From an uncultured Clostridia bacterium (lineage in GTDB: Bacteria > Bacillota > Clostridia > Christensenellales > Pumilibacteraceae), in contig CANQCB010000002.1 in NCBI GenBank assembly GCA_947589145.1, forward strand, positions 1 to 43,996: a stretch of DNA of 43,996 nt, read 5' to 3'. Under the pieces are notes generated by a model. It saw only the letters and a program-made list of their open reading frames with translations. It was not told where the DNA came from and ran no database searches. Shown piece by piece: positions 31,852 to 40,046 of the stretch. Both the position numbers and the translations under genes were made by a program. Position 1 is the stretch's first letter; every line of letters starts with the position of its first letter.

Positions 31852-33546
31852 ATGCTGGAAAGGATAACGATAAGCAATCTTGCGTTGATTTCCGACGCGG
31901 AATTGACTTTTTCGGACAAATTGAATATACTCAGCGGCGAAACGGGCGCGGGCAAATCCATTATTGTTGACGCGCTCATGTTGCTTATGGGCGGTAAATA
32001 TGACAAAACAATGCTCAGTTACGGGGCGGAAAGCGGCTTCGTGGAAGGGCTGTTTTCTTTTGATGAGACAAAAACCGAGTTTTTACCCGAGTACGGAATA
32101 GACGCGGACGCGGAACTCATCGTTAATCGCAAATTTTACTCGGACGGAAAAAACGATATAAGAGTAAACGGAAAGAGCGTTACCGCAAAAATGCTCAAAG
32201 CCATTATGTCGCACTTTGTGGATATTTGCGGGCAAAACGAATATCAGGTGCTTGCGAACAAGCGCGAGCACGCTTCCATTCTCGACGCGTACCTGTCGGA
32301 TGAACTTGCTCCCGCGCTCGGCGAGGCGGCGGCGCTGTTTGCCGAGTATACGGACGTTAAAAAGAAAATGGCGTTGATAGGGAACACCGAACAGCGTTTG
32401 CAACGAATCGATATTTTGACGTATCAGATCAACGAAATCGACCGAGCGAATATAAGGGAAGGCGAGGAAGAGGAACTGACCGAGTATCGCAACAGGGCGA
32501 TGCACTCCGAAAAAATCAAACTTGCTCTCGGCGGCGCAACGGATGAATTGACTCGCGACGGCGGCTGCGTCGACAGCCTTTATGCCGTTTTGAAGTCTGT
32601 CGGTTCGATTGCCGACATTTCAGCCGAATACGGGGATATAAATGCGCGTTTGAATGCGATCGCAGTTGAACTCGACGATATATCGGGAACGGTATCGTCA
32701 TTGCTTTCCGACGTGGATTTCAACGAAGCCGACCTCGAAAATGCGGAATCACGTTTGCAACAAATAAGATCGATACGGAAAAAATACGGCGATTTGGCGG
32801 AATTGCCCGATAAATACAAAAAATTGTGCGCAGAATTGCAAGTTTTGCAAAACAGCGACGAGGAATACGAATATCTCTGCGAAACGAAAAAGAAACTGCT
32901 CGGCAAATTGTACGACGTTTGCAAAGAAGTTTCGACAATACGTAAAAAGGGCGCGCTCGGATTGGAAGAGGACGTGAAGCGCGAACTTTCCGCGCTCGGT
33001 ATGAAAAATGCCGAATTTAAGGTCTCGTTTGCGGATTACCCGAGCGAGACGGACTTTGAAAAAACCGTAAGCGCAAAGGGCGCGGACGATATCGAATTTT
33101 TACTTTCTCCCAACATCGGACAGCCTTTATTGCCGCTTATTAAGATAATATCGGGTGGCGAAATGTCCCGCTTTATGCTGGCGCTTAAAGTAATTACCAG
33201 CAAATACGGCGAGTTGGATACGATGATTTTCGACGAAATCGACACCGGTATCAGCGGAAAAATCGGGCAGGAAGTGGCAAAAAAACTTGCCGATATTTCC
33301 CGTTCGAGCCAAGTATTGTGCGTAACGCATCTTCCTCAAATAGCGGCAATGGCAGATTTTCAATATTATATAGAAAAGAGTACGGACGGCAAATCCACCA
33401 GAACGGACGTGCGTTGTTTGGACAGAGAGGGCATGATAAACGAGATTTCCCGACTCTCGGGAGCGCGCGGCATCAGTTCGGCGGCGCGGTTGTCTGCGTC
33501 GGAGCTCAAAGATTGGTGCGACTCTTACAAAAAAAGTCTCGAATAG
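31852..33546 (+). CDS. recN: DNA repair protein RecN
   Basis: SMC-like ATPase for double-strand break repair. It has 564 aa. Walker A is GETGAGKSII (29-38), DICGQNEYQVLAN is the usual DxxGQ.(E/H) region, and a long coiled-coil centre follows. The C-terminal ABC signature region IISGGEMSRFMLALK and Walker B MIFDEIDTGISG come next, then VTHLPQIAAMAD. The ATG is 3 nt after the argR stop. A strong terminator follows. Confidence 0.97.
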   Translation: MLERITISNLALISDAELTFSDKLNILSGETGAGKSIIVDALMLLMGGKYDKTMLSYGAESGFVEGLFSFDETKTEFLPEYGIDADAELIVNRKFYSDGKNDIRVNGKSVTAKMLKAIMSHFVDICGQNEYQVLANKREHASILDAYLSDELAPALGEAAALFAEYTDVKKKMALIGNTEQRLQRIDILTYQINEIDRANIREGEEEELTEYRNRAMHSEKIKLALGGATDELTRDGGCVDSLYAVLKSVGSIADISAEYGDINARLNAIAVELDDISGTVSSLLSDVDFNEADLENAESRLQQIRSIRKKYGDLAELPDKYKKLCAELQVLQNSDEEYEYLCETKKKLLGKLYDVCKEVSTIRKKGALGLEEDVKRELSALGMKNAEFKVSFADYPSETDFEKTVSAKGADDIEFLLSPNIGQPLLPLIKIISGGEMSRFMLALKVITSKYGELDTMIFDEIDTGISGKIGQEVAKKLADISRSSQVLCVTHLPQIAAMADFQYYIEKSTDGKSTRTDVRCLDREGMINEISRLSGARGISSAARLSASELKDWCDSYKKSLE

Positions 33547-33573
33547 TCATTTACATATATTTACCTTATTCAG

Positions 33574-33598
33574 GCGTCGCTCGGTGCGGCGCTTTTTT
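33574..33598 (+). terminator. recN intrinsic terminator
   Basis: GCGTCGC (33574-33580) pairs with GCGGCGC (33586-33592) over 7 bp (one G-T), loop TCGGT, then six T. It marks the end of the nusB-to-recN block. Confidence 0.9.
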
Positions 33599-33628
33599 GC
33601 ATAAGCACGGGATTGGCAGGCAAACATA
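33599..33628 (+). promoter_or_regulatory. Candidate forespore (sigma-F/sigma-G) promoter of spoIVB
   Basis: GCATA (33599-33603) matches the sigma-F -35 pattern G-Y-W-T-A. After 15 nt, GGCAAACATA (33619-33628) matches the -10 pattern GGnnAnAHTR at all but one position. Five bases then lead to the ATG at 33634, with no SD. B. subtilis spoIVB is forespore-expressed (sigma-F, mainly sigma-G). Confidence 0.55.
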
Positions 33629-33633
33629 ATAAT

Positions 33634-34617
33634 ATGCGTAAAATTCGCTCGACAACCGTTTTATTGTTTATATCGATTTTTTTTATCATATTCGCTCCGC
33701 TGTCAAATGCAAACGCAACCGCGTATATTTCGGAAGTTTATCTCGGCGGATATCCGATTGCGATCGAAATGCTGAGCGACGGTCCGATAGTCAGCAGCGT
33801 ATCCGAGAATTACGCGCTGTCGGGAGAAATTAAAACAGGGGACGTAATCAAGAGTATAAACGGACGATCCGTAAGTTCATGTACCGATATCGGCGAAATA
33901 ATTTCGGACGATGACCTCGAAACTCCGCTTCGAGTATGCGTTTTGAGATATAATTCTTATTTGAATTTGGAAATTATGCCGGAAAAGGACGTCTGTTCGG
34001 ACAAGCTAAAACTCGGTTTTGCCACAAAAGAGGGTGTCTCCGGCGTCGGAACTATGACTTTCGTTACCAAGGACGGCAAATTTTACGCGCTCGGTCATTC
34101 CATAAAAGACGGAGAAAGCACGTCTCGGTTCGTTTGCCGCAGCGGCGAGATATACAAATGCGAAATAAACGGAATAAAACGCCCCGACAACGGCAGAACG
34201 GGCAAATTGATCGGCAGGAGCGTAGATTGCGGCAGTCCTTTGGGCGAGATAGAAGAGAACTCGTTATACGGTTTGCGCGGAACATTTTACGATCCTTTCG
34301 GCGAAATCGTATCATTGATGCCTCGCGACGAAATCAAACCGGGCAAAGCGCAAATAAGAACCACATTGCGCGGTGAACCCGCATATTTCGATATAGAAAT
34401 AATCAAGGCAAGCAAACAGTCAACTGCGGCGGAAAAGGGAATGGTAATTCACGTAACTGACGCAGCGTTGATAAACAATGCAGGCGGCATATTGCAGGGA
34501 ATGAGCGGCAGTCCGATTTTGCAAAACGGAAAATTGGTAGGCGCGGTAACTCATGTTTTTACCAACGATCCTACTCGCGGCTATGGCGTTTATGCGGATT
34601 GGATGTTGACCGCATAA
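33634..34617 (+). CDS. spoIVB: Sporulation serine peptidase SpoIVB
   Basis: Forespore-secreted PDZ/S55 serine protease that triggers sigma-K activation. It has 327 aa: an N-terminal membrane signal (TTVLLFISIFFIIFAPL), a PDZ domain (about 40-115, SGEIKTGDVIKSINGRSV) and a protease domain. The likely catalytic triad is H155 (YALGHSIKD), D276 (HVTDAALI) and S291 (GGILQGMSGSP). The ATG at 33634 starts the signal peptide; the in-frame TTG at 33613 would lie inside the promoter. spo0A, normally the next gene, is absent here. Confidence 0.95.
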   Translation: MRKIRSTTVLLFISIFFIIFAPLSNANATAYISEVYLGGYPIAIEMLSDGPIVSSVSENYALSGEIKTGDVIKSINGRSVSSCTDIGEIISDDDLETPLRVCVLRYNSYLNLEIMPEKDVCSDKLKLGFATKEGVSGVGTMTFVTKDGKFYALGHSIKDGESTSRFVCRSGEIYKCEINGIKRPDNGRTGKLIGRSVDCGSPLGEIEENSLYGLRGTFYDPFGEIVSLMPRDEIKPGKAQIRTTLRGEPAYFDIEIIKASKQSTAAEKGMVIHVTDAALINNAGGILQGMSGSPILQNGKLVGAVTHVFTNDPTRGYGVYADWMLTA

Positions 34618-34627
34618 CGGGAAATAC

Positions 34628-34648
34628 ATATTATGTCTGACATAATAT
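34628..34648. repeat. 21-bp perfect palindrome between spoIVB and the membrane protein gene
   Basis: Arms ATATTATGTC (34628-34637) and GACATAATAT (34639-34648) around a single T. TGTC-n-GACA half-sites are typical of GntR/FadR-type operators. It lies about 30 nt upstream of a sigma-E-like promoter. No T run follows, so it is a poor terminator. Confidence 0.65.
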
Positions 34649-34676
34649 TATAAAAATTAATTGATTTTTGGATAAA

Positions 34677-34705
34677 TCATATATTTTGACATAAAAACAT
34701 ATAGT
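34677..34705 (+). promoter_or_regulatory. Sigma-E-like promoter of the SpoIIM-like gene
   Basis: TCATATA (34677-34683) is 6 of 7 to the sigma-E -35. After 14 nt, CATATAGT (34698-34705) matches CATACAnT at 6 of 7 specified bases. Five bases then precede GTG 34711, and no SD is visible. Same spacing as the spoIIIAA candidate. Confidence 0.6.
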
Positions 34706-34710
34706 TTATT

Positions 34711-35325
34711 GTGTCGAAAAAAAATAATAATTTCAAATATTTTATGATGACGAAACAGGATGAGATTTCGTCTTTTGTCAAATCGAACGCAAAATGGATA
34801 GTAATATTTTGCATAATTCTGATATTCGGTTTGGTAGTAGGCGTAATATCTTCGCTTAAACCCGTAGATCCGTTTGAAACGCTTTCGACGCACAATAACT
34901 CGATTTTTATAGTGATAGAAAATGCGTCGTATTTACAGTTTCTGTTTACGTCGATGGTAACCTACGTATCGATCGTTTTTCTTTCTGCGATGTTCGGTCG
35001 ATTTTCTCTGTCTGCCATACTTCTTATTTCCGTGACGTTGGTGATGGGGTATTTTCAGTCGGGCACGGTCATTTTGGTGGTAAGGGTTTACGGAGTAATT
35101 TCCTTGCCGCTTGTAATATGCTATTCCGTCTTTTCGATTTTTGCCGATATCGTGCTGTTTTGCTTTTTCGCGACGCTTGTCAAAGCGGGCAGGGAGCGAC
35201 GAAAATACGGTTGTAAAACCTCGTTTGCGAAAACGCTTTTAGGCTCTGCATATTTGATGATAGTCATTATTTTGGCGCTGCTTATAAGATTTTTTACGGT
35301 TATCGCTTTTTCATTTTTCCTTTGA
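34711..35325 (+). CDS. Polytopic membrane protein, possibly SpoIIM-like
   Basis: 204 aa with about five membrane segments: one near residues 29-49 (WIVIFCIILIFGLVVGVISS), then four closely spaced segments up to the C-terminus (LFTSMVTYVSIVFLSAMFG and following). Size, topology, neighbours (spoIVB, dacF) and the sigma-E-like promoter suggest SpoIIM, the engulfment membrane protein, but the motif match is weak. The start is the GTG at 34711, or ATG 34744/34747; none has an SD. Lys/Asn-rich N-terminus. Confidence 0.55.
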   Translation: MSKKNNNFKYFMMTKQDEISSFVKSNAKWIVIFCIILIFGLVVGVISSLKPVDPFETLSTHNNSIFIVIENASYLQFLFTSMVTYVSIVFLSAMFGRFSLSAILLISVTLVMGYFQSGTVILVVRVYGVISLPLVICYSVFSIFADIVLFCFFATLVKAGRERRKYGCKTSFAKTLLGSAYLMIVIILALLIRFFTVIAFSFFL

Positions 35326-35382
35326 AATACATATTTTTCATAATGACTGCGCAAAATCCTTCATATGGAGGAAAAGCGTATT

Positions 35383-36549
35383 ATGAAGAATTTCAAATTT
35401 ATTCCCGTCGTTATATGCGCCATGGCAATTTTATTCTCGGTGTCGGGAAGTATTCTCGGCGTATCCGCGGCGAATACGGACGCAGTGAATATACAATCGC
35501 CGTCCGCGATACTCGTTGAGGCGAGTACGGGTACGGTTTTATACGAACATAACTCGCACGAACACAGACCCATTGCAAGCATGGTAAAAATTATGACGCT
35601 ATGTCTGGCATTCGATTCGGTCGAAAAGGGCGAGCTCGATATTTCCGAAGAAATTACGGTGAGCGAGAACGCGTCGTCTATGGGCGGAAGTCAGGCATTT
35701 CTCGACGCGCATGCGAGCTATAAGACGGAAGAATTGCTTAAATCGATCATCATCGCGTCGGCAAACGACGCCTGTGTGGCAATCGCCGAGCGCATTGCGG
35801 GGTCGGTGGACGGTTTTGTAAAACTTATGAATGAAAAAGCGGCGGCTCTCGGCATGGCAGACACCAACTTCGTGAATTGTACGGGATTGCCTGCGCCGAA
35901 TCAATATTCCTGCGCATACGACGCGTCTCTTATGTTCGGGGAATTGATAAAACACAAAGAATATTTCGATTATTCAAAGATATGGATGTTTGATTTGGAG
36001 CATCCGAGCGGTCGTAAGACAATGTTGTCCAATACAAATAAACTCGTTCGCGCGTATGAGGGCTGCGACGGCGGTAAAACCGGCTTTACCAACGAAGCGA
36101 TGTATTGTCTGTCCGCTACCGCCGAGCGAAACGGCATGAGACTTATCAGCGTAATTACCGGCGCGCAAACATCGAAAGGGCGCAATGCGGAAATTTGCAA
36201 ACTTTTCGATTACGGCTTCGCGAACTACGAAACCAAGCAAGTCATATTCAAGGGCGTGCCGCTCGACGAGAACTTTTCCTGTCCGAATTCCAAAGAAAAA
36301 ACCTGCCGCATATCGGCGCGTACCGACGAGTTTTATCTCGTCGAGCGGGGCAAGGCGGGCGAACTGACATATAAAAAGGAATTTTACGACGGTATGAAAC
36401 TGCCCATTCCCGCAGGGACTTCGATAGGAAAAATTTCCGTACACACGGCAGACGGTTCGGCGATCGCGACAAGCGAACTCGTTACGGAAACGGACTTAAA
36501 CGAGCGCGGATATCTCGATATTCTCAAAGAATTTGCGGAGAAATGGTAA
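35383..36549 (+). CDS. dacF: D-alanyl-D-alanine carboxypeptidase (S11, DacF-like)
   Basis: Penicillin-binding carboxypeptidase trimming pentapeptides. It has 388 aa. A signal peptide (residues 1-30, cleavage near GVSAA) is followed by the catalytic domain with S66-x-x-K69 (ASMVK), S126-A-N128 and K232-T-G. The C-terminal PBP5_C-like beta domain ends LKEFAEKW. The start ATG 35383 is 11 nt after GGAGG. An in-frame ATG at 35365 overlaps that SD and would add six residues before the signal. Context suggests a sporulation role; which Dac paralogue it is remains uncertain. Confidence 0.9.
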   Translation: MKNFKFIPVVICAMAILFSVSGSILGVSAANTDAVNIQSPSAILVEASTGTVLYEHNSHEHRPIASMVKIMTLCLAFDSVEKGELDISEEITVSENASSMGGSQAFLDAHASYKTEELLKSIIIASANDACVAIAERIAGSVDGFVKLMNEKAAALGMADTNFVNCTGLPAPNQYSCAYDASLMFGELIKHKEYFDYSKIWMFDLEHPSGRKTMLSNTNKLVRAYEGCDGGKTGFTNEAMYCLSATAERNGMRLISVITGAQTSKGRNAEICKLFDYGFANYETKQVIFKGVPLDENFSCPNSKEKTCRISARTDEFYLVERGKAGELTYKKEFYDGMKLPIPAGTSIGKISVHTADGSAIATSELVTETDLNERGYLDILKEFAEKW

Positions 36550-36560
36550 GGCGCAAACCG

Positions 36561-36589
36561 TTGACTATTTATTAATAAAATGATATACT
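36561..36589 (+). promoter_or_regulatory. Sigma-A promoter for scpAB
   Basis: TTGACT (36561-36566), 17-nt spacer, TATACT (36584-36589) with TG one base upstream. Expected start is about 36596, leaving a 65-nt leader. Confidence 0.87.
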
Positions 36590-36595
36590 GTCGAA

Positions 36596-36660
36596 AGTGG
36601 GTGCGAGCCTTTTTCGGCAGTATTATATTATGACGCGTCGAAAGTCGCACGGCGATTTTT
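36596..36660 (+). promoter_or_regulatory. Structured scpA leader, candidate attenuator
   Basis: At the end of the leader AAAGTCGC (36641-36648) pairs with GCGATTTT (36652-36659), triloop ACG, ending in T directly before the ATG: a small terminator-like hairpin. GTGCGA (36601-36606) is complementary to TCGCAC (36645-36650) and could compete with it. GTCGAAAGT occurs twice (36590-36598, 36637-36645). No good SD lies before the start codon. The 5' end resembles that of the nusB leader. Confidence 0.45.
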
Positions 36661-37431
36661 ATGGAAGAAATCAGAGAATTCGAATCGGATGACGACTCGC
36701 TGGGCGAATCATACAGGATTAAGTTGGATATGTTCGAAGGTCCTCTTGACCTGCTTTTGCATTTGATAAAGCGCGCCAAAATCCGTATTTGCGACATATT
36801 CGTATCGGACATTACCAAACAATTCGTGGAAATTATCAACAATTCGGAAATTTTGGATCTTGATAAGGCCTCGAATTTTTTGAGCATGGCGGCAACTCTT
36901 CTGGAAATAAAAGCAAAGTCCCTGTTGCCGAAACCCGAAATTCCGTCTCAGGAAGACGACGAGGAAAAGAACGAACTGATCCGAAAGCTGAAAGAAAGGG
37001 AATACGAATTATATAAAAACGAGTCGGAAAAACTTAAAGACCTCGAAACCGTAAATATGCATTTCCGCAATCCCGACCCCACGGTAGGCGACGAACGCAC
37101 TGTATTGAAAGATATGACGATGGACGGATTGCTCGAAGCGCTTAAAAAAATATACAGCCGCATAGAAAAACGCTCGATAGATACCACGCCCAAGGAAATC
37201 GTTCGCGACCCGTTTACCGTAGAAGAAAAAATAACGAGTATTCGGAACACGTTGGACGCTGTCGGCAAAACCCGATTTTCCGATTTGTTCGGAGAGCGTA
37301 CAACGGTCAACGAAGTTACGACGACCTTTCAGGCAATTCTCGAACTGATGAAAATACAATATTTGACGGCGCAGCAAAACGAGATATTCGGCGAAATCGG
37401 TCTTGTAAAATTGGAAGAAAAGGAAGAGTAA
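36661..37431 (+). CDS. scpA: Segregation and condensation protein A
   Basis: Kleisin subunit bridging SMC heads with ScpB in chromosome condensation. It has 256 aa. The hallmark FEGPLDLLLHLIKRAKI follows an acidic N-terminal extension of about 20 residues not seen in short homologues. LLEIKAKSLLP and the C-terminal winged-helix end FQAILELMKIQ are present. scpB follows after one base. Confidence 0.96.
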   Translation: MEEIREFESDDDSLGESYRIKLDMFEGPLDLLLHLIKRAKIRICDIFVSDITKQFVEIINNSEILDLDKASNFLSMAATLLEIKAKSLLPKPEIPSQEDDEEKNELIRKLKEREYELYKNESEKLKDLETVNMHFRNPDPTVGDERTVLKDMTMDGLLEALKKIYSRIEKRSIDTTPKEIVRDPFTVEEKITSIRNTLDAVGKTRFSDLFGERTTVNEVTTTFQAILELMKIQYLTAQQNEIFGEIGLVKLEEKEE

Positions 37432-37432
37432 A

Positions 37433-38113
37433 ATGGATATAGAAAAGTTGGATAACGTGCTCGAATCGCTGCTGTTTCTTTCGGGAGAACCTCTTCAAAT
37501 AGATACTTTGGTCTCCTCGCTCGAATTGCAAAGAAGCGAGATAAGAAAATCGCTCAACAGGCTTAAAAGCAAATATTCGGGGACGTGCGGCATACATCTT
37601 TTGGAATATAACGGAAAAGTGCAATTCGGAACAAATCCCGAATATGAGGAAGAAGTTGCGGGAGTGCTCAATCCCATAAAAGAAAAAGAACTTTCCAAAG
37701 CGACTTTGGAAACCATTGCGATTATCGCTTACAAACAACCCGTCACAAAATTGGAAGTGGAGTCCATTCGCGGAGTTAATTGCGATTATACGATACAGTC
37801 GCTGCTTTCTCTCGGTATGATAGAGGCAGTGGGAGTAAAAGACGCAATAGGGCATCCCAAACTTTACGGCACGACCGACGAATTTCTCAGGCGTTTTCGA
37901 CTTGAACGCATAGAGGAATTGCCGGATTACGAAAGCCTGTTACAAAGTATCGAGGAACTTAAAAATCGTCAACTCGAAAGCGACAGTCTTTACAATCAGT
38001 TTGAAATCGAGGAAGAGAAACCCTACTTTATGGAAGGAGAGGAGGCTACGATGATCGTTGCCGACGATCCCATCGCAGACAAAGAAATTGCGTCAACGGA
38101 CGCGGACGACTGA
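37433..38113 (+). CDS. scpB: Segregation and condensation protein B
   Basis: 226 aa, two winged-helix domains; partner of ScpA and SMC. Family segments are LESLLFLSGEPLQIDTL, LSKATLETIAIIAYKQPVTKLEVESIRGVN in parts (TLETIAIIAYKQPVTK, EVESIRGVN), and GRPKLYGTT-like GHPKLYGTTDEFLRRF. An acidic C-terminal tail follows. SD AAGGAAGAG lies upstream. Confidence 0.96.
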   Translation: MDIEKLDNVLESLLFLSGEPLQIDTLVSSLELQRSEIRKSLNRLKSKYSGTCGIHLLEYNGKVQFGTNPEYEEEVAGVLNPIKEKELSKATLETIAIIAYKQPVTKLEVESIRGVNCDYTIQSLLSLGMIEAVGVKDAIGHPKLYGTTDEFLRRFRLERIEELPDYESLLQSIEELKNRQLESDSLYNQFEIEEEKPYFMEGEEATMIVADDPIADKEIASTDADD

Positions 38114-38120
38114 CCCAAAT

Positions 38121-38149
38121 ACATATTTTATTTCAAAATGCCGATACTG
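38121..38149 (+). promoter_or_regulatory. Weak candidate sporulation promoter for the DUF2953-gerW genes
   Basis: GCCGATACTG (38140-38149) matches the sigma-F/G -10 pattern at all but one position and lies five bases before GTG 38155. Upstream, ACATA (38121-38125, 4 of 5) is 14 nt away, one less than ideal. A sigma-E reading (ACATATT, 15 nt, GATACTGA) is also possible. Confidence 0.3.
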
Positions 38150-38154
38150 AATAT

Positions 38155-38763
38155 GTGTCGGTATTTTTATGCGTTTCGATATTGATTTTGACTCTTTTCG
38201 GCGCCGAATTGCAAGCGAGCGTCGATTTTCACGCAAACATTCTTAAAAATGCAATGGACGTAAAAATTATGGCGTTTGGAATAAGTATTATGCGTGTCAA
38301 AGTATCATTCGTAGAGTTGGATTTAGCCAATAAATATGTTTGGATAAAGATAAATGAAAAATCGCTCGGTATCGCTCTTACGACGGATAGGAATAACAAG
38401 GACTCTATTTTGAACTATATGACAAACCCCATAATAAATGCGATCGACTTCAAGTATTTCGATTTGTTTGTCAGTGCCGGCATATGCGAAAATCCGTTTA
38501 TGACGGCAATGTTGCTCCAAACGGTAAGAATGGGTTTCGCTTCGGTTGTTTCATACATTAAAAACAGGCAGGATTTGGAGACCGATCAGAGTTTTGTTAT
38601 GAATTATTTCGAGAACGTTCTTAAAATCGGATTTTTCGGCATAATCGGCATAACTCTTGCAAATATTATATTTAGTTTTTTCGTAGCTGTTGTGAGAAAA
38701 ATCAGAACGAATATGAAAACAAGGAGGAAAAATGATAATAAATACCGAGCAAAAACCCATTGA
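38155..38763 (+). CDS. DUF2953-like membrane protein (YtfI-like)
   Basis: 202 aa: a hydrophobic N-terminus, a middle beta-rich region, and a C-terminal membrane helix (IGFFGIIGITLANIIFSFFVAVV) followed by a Lys/Arg-rich tail. Assignment to DUF2953 rests on size, layout and its position just before gerW/ytfJ, the order found in many spore formers; the motif match by eye is modest. GTG start without SD. The tail encodes the SD AAGGAGG of the next gene, overlapping it by 32 bp. Confidence 0.65.
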   Translation: MSVFLCVSILILTLFGAELQASVDFHANILKNAMDVKIMAFGISIMRVKVSFVELDLANKYVWIKINEKSLGIALTTDRNNKDSILNYMTNPIINAIDFKYFDLFVSAGICENPFMTAMLLQTVRMGFASVVSYIKNRQDLETDQSFVMNYFENVLKIGFFGIIGITLANIIFSFFVAVVRKIRTNMKTRRKNDNKYRAKTH

Positions 38764-39124
38764 AAGAGTTATGGAAACGGCGTTTTCGCGACTGAAAACG
38801 CTTGTTGACGCCGATACGGTAATAGGAAAGCCTTTGATCTTGGAGGACGGTACGGGCATTATTCCAATCAGCCGCATTGCCATGGGATTTTTGACGGGCG
38901 GAGGAGAGTACAGCGATATGACGGGCAAGTCGTGCGAATTCCCGTTTGCCGGGGGCAGCGGCGTCGGCGCGTCCGTCGTGCCCGTGGGCTTTCTCGTCAA
39001 AAAAGATAGGGACTATAAGATAATCAACGTGGGCGATAAGAGCTTGTACGATAAGATATTATCCCTCGTTCCCGAAGCGTTGGAGAAGTTGACAAATGCA
39101 TTCAATAACAATAAAAAGAAATAA
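38732..39124 (+). CDS. ytfJ: GerW-family sporulation protein (YtfJ)
   Basis: 130 aa. Typical opening IERVMETAFSRLKTLVDADTVIG is followed by IPISRIAMGFLTGGGEY and FAGGSGVGASVVPVGFLV, the Gly-rich core of YtfJ/GerW. In B. subtilis it is forespore-expressed; the role is linked to spore germination in relatives (GerW). The ATG is set by AAGGAGG 5 nt upstream. It overlaps the next gene by 29 bp. Confidence 0.93.
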   Translation: MIINTEQKPIERVMETAFSRLKTLVDADTVIGKPLILEDGTGIIPISRIAMGFLTGGGEYSDMTGKSCEFPFAGGSGVGASVVPVGFLVKKDRDYKIINVGDKSLYDKILSLVPEALEKLTNAFNNNKKK

Positions 39125-39950
39125 ATTTCCGCTATTTATATTTGTTATTATGTCTGTCATAGTAGCATTATCGTTCGTTTTCGTGCAAATAGACCGTCCG
39201 TTTGCCGCGAGTTTCGAAACTTCGGCAAAGAGCGCTATCGTTATCGAGCGCACGAGCGGTAAGGTACTTTATGAGAAAAACGCCGATCAAAAACTTCCGA
39301 TAGCCAGCACGACAAAAATTTTGACAGCGATTACGGTAATCGAAAACAGCAAAGACGTAAACGAGGTTGTGACCGTTCCAGACTGCGCGGTTGGAATAGA
39401 AGGAAGTTCGATATATCTCACGAAAGGAGAGAAGTTGCGTATAATAGATCTGCTTTACGGACTTATGCTTCAATCGGGTAACGACTGTGCCGTGGCGCTC
39501 GCATGTCTGACGTCGGGCAGCATAGAGCGATTTTCGCTTTTGATGAATGCGGTTGCGGCGCGAGCGGGCGCACACAATTCGCATTTCGCCAATCCTCACG
39601 GGTTGCCCGACGATAACCATTATTCCACCGCGCGTGACATGGCGGCTATCTCGGCTTACGCGATGAAAAACGCGCTTTTCCGCGAAATAGTGGGCACGGA
39701 AAATTATCGCGACTGCCCGAGCGCCGACGGCGGACGCAGGTATATACACAATAAGAATAAGATCCTTACCATGCTTGACGGCGGAAACGGGATAAAAACG
39801 GGATATACAAAAGCCGCCGGTAGATGCCTCGTGTCATCTGCAGAGAGGAACGGCAACGAGGTAATTTGCGTCGTATTGTCCTGCGGCGCGATGTTTGAAG
39901 AGAGTTGCGCTTTGATCAACGCCGCGTTTGAACAACTGAAAGGCGAGTGA
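39096..39950 (+). CDS. D-alanyl-D-alanine carboxypeptidase (S11, DacB-like), short form
   Basis: 284 aa: an N-terminal membrane anchor/signal (PLFIFVIMSVIVALSFVFV), then the catalytic domain with S71-T-T-K74, S127-G-N129 and K234-T-G. It lacks the C-terminal PBP5_C domain that the 35383 paralogue keeps. Position after ytfJ and the short form suggest the sporulation-specific cortex carboxypeptidase, by analogy with DacB. It starts inside ytfJ, with GGAG about 11 nt upstream. Confidence 0.9.
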   Translation: MHSITIKRNKFPLFIFVIMSVIVALSFVFVQIDRPFAASFETSAKSAIVIERTSGKVLYEKNADQKLPIASTTKILTAITVIENSKDVNEVVTVPDCAVGIEGSSIYLTKGEKLRIIDLLYGLMLQSGNDCAVALACLTSGSIERFSLLMNAVAARAGAHNSHFANPHGLPDDNHYSTARDMAAISAYAMKNALFREIVGTENYRDCPSADGGRRYIHNKNKILTMLDGGNGIKTGYTKAAGRCLVSSAERNGNEVICVVLSCGAMFEESCALINAAFEQLKGE

Positions 39951-40008
39951 AAAACAATAACATCGATGACGGTCGGATACGAAATATTGCGTTCTCAATG
40001 AAAAACGT

Positions 40009-40037
40009 TTGCTTTTTTTGTCGATATATTGTATCAT
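40009..40037 (+). promoter_or_regulatory. Sigma-A promoter for rluB, near-leaderless
   Basis: TTGCTT (40009-40014), 17-nt spacer, TATCAT (40032-40037). Nine bases separate it from ATG 40047, so the leader would be 0-5 nt. No SD is present. The rest of 39951-40008 shows no other clear element; a T7 run (40013-40019) overlaps the -35. Confidence 0.6.
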
Positions 40038-40046
40038 TGACAACGT

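Noticed and set aside
33599-33633. Sigma-G reading of the spoIVB promoter with CATAATA (33625-33631) as -10
   Set aside because: The spacer to GCATA would be 21 nt, too long; the sigma-F/G alignment with GGCAAACATA fits spacing better.
35365-35382. Upstream ATG of the dacF-like gene as the true start
   Set aside because: It overlaps the GGAGG that serves the ATG at 35383, and the signal peptide begins naturally at 35383.
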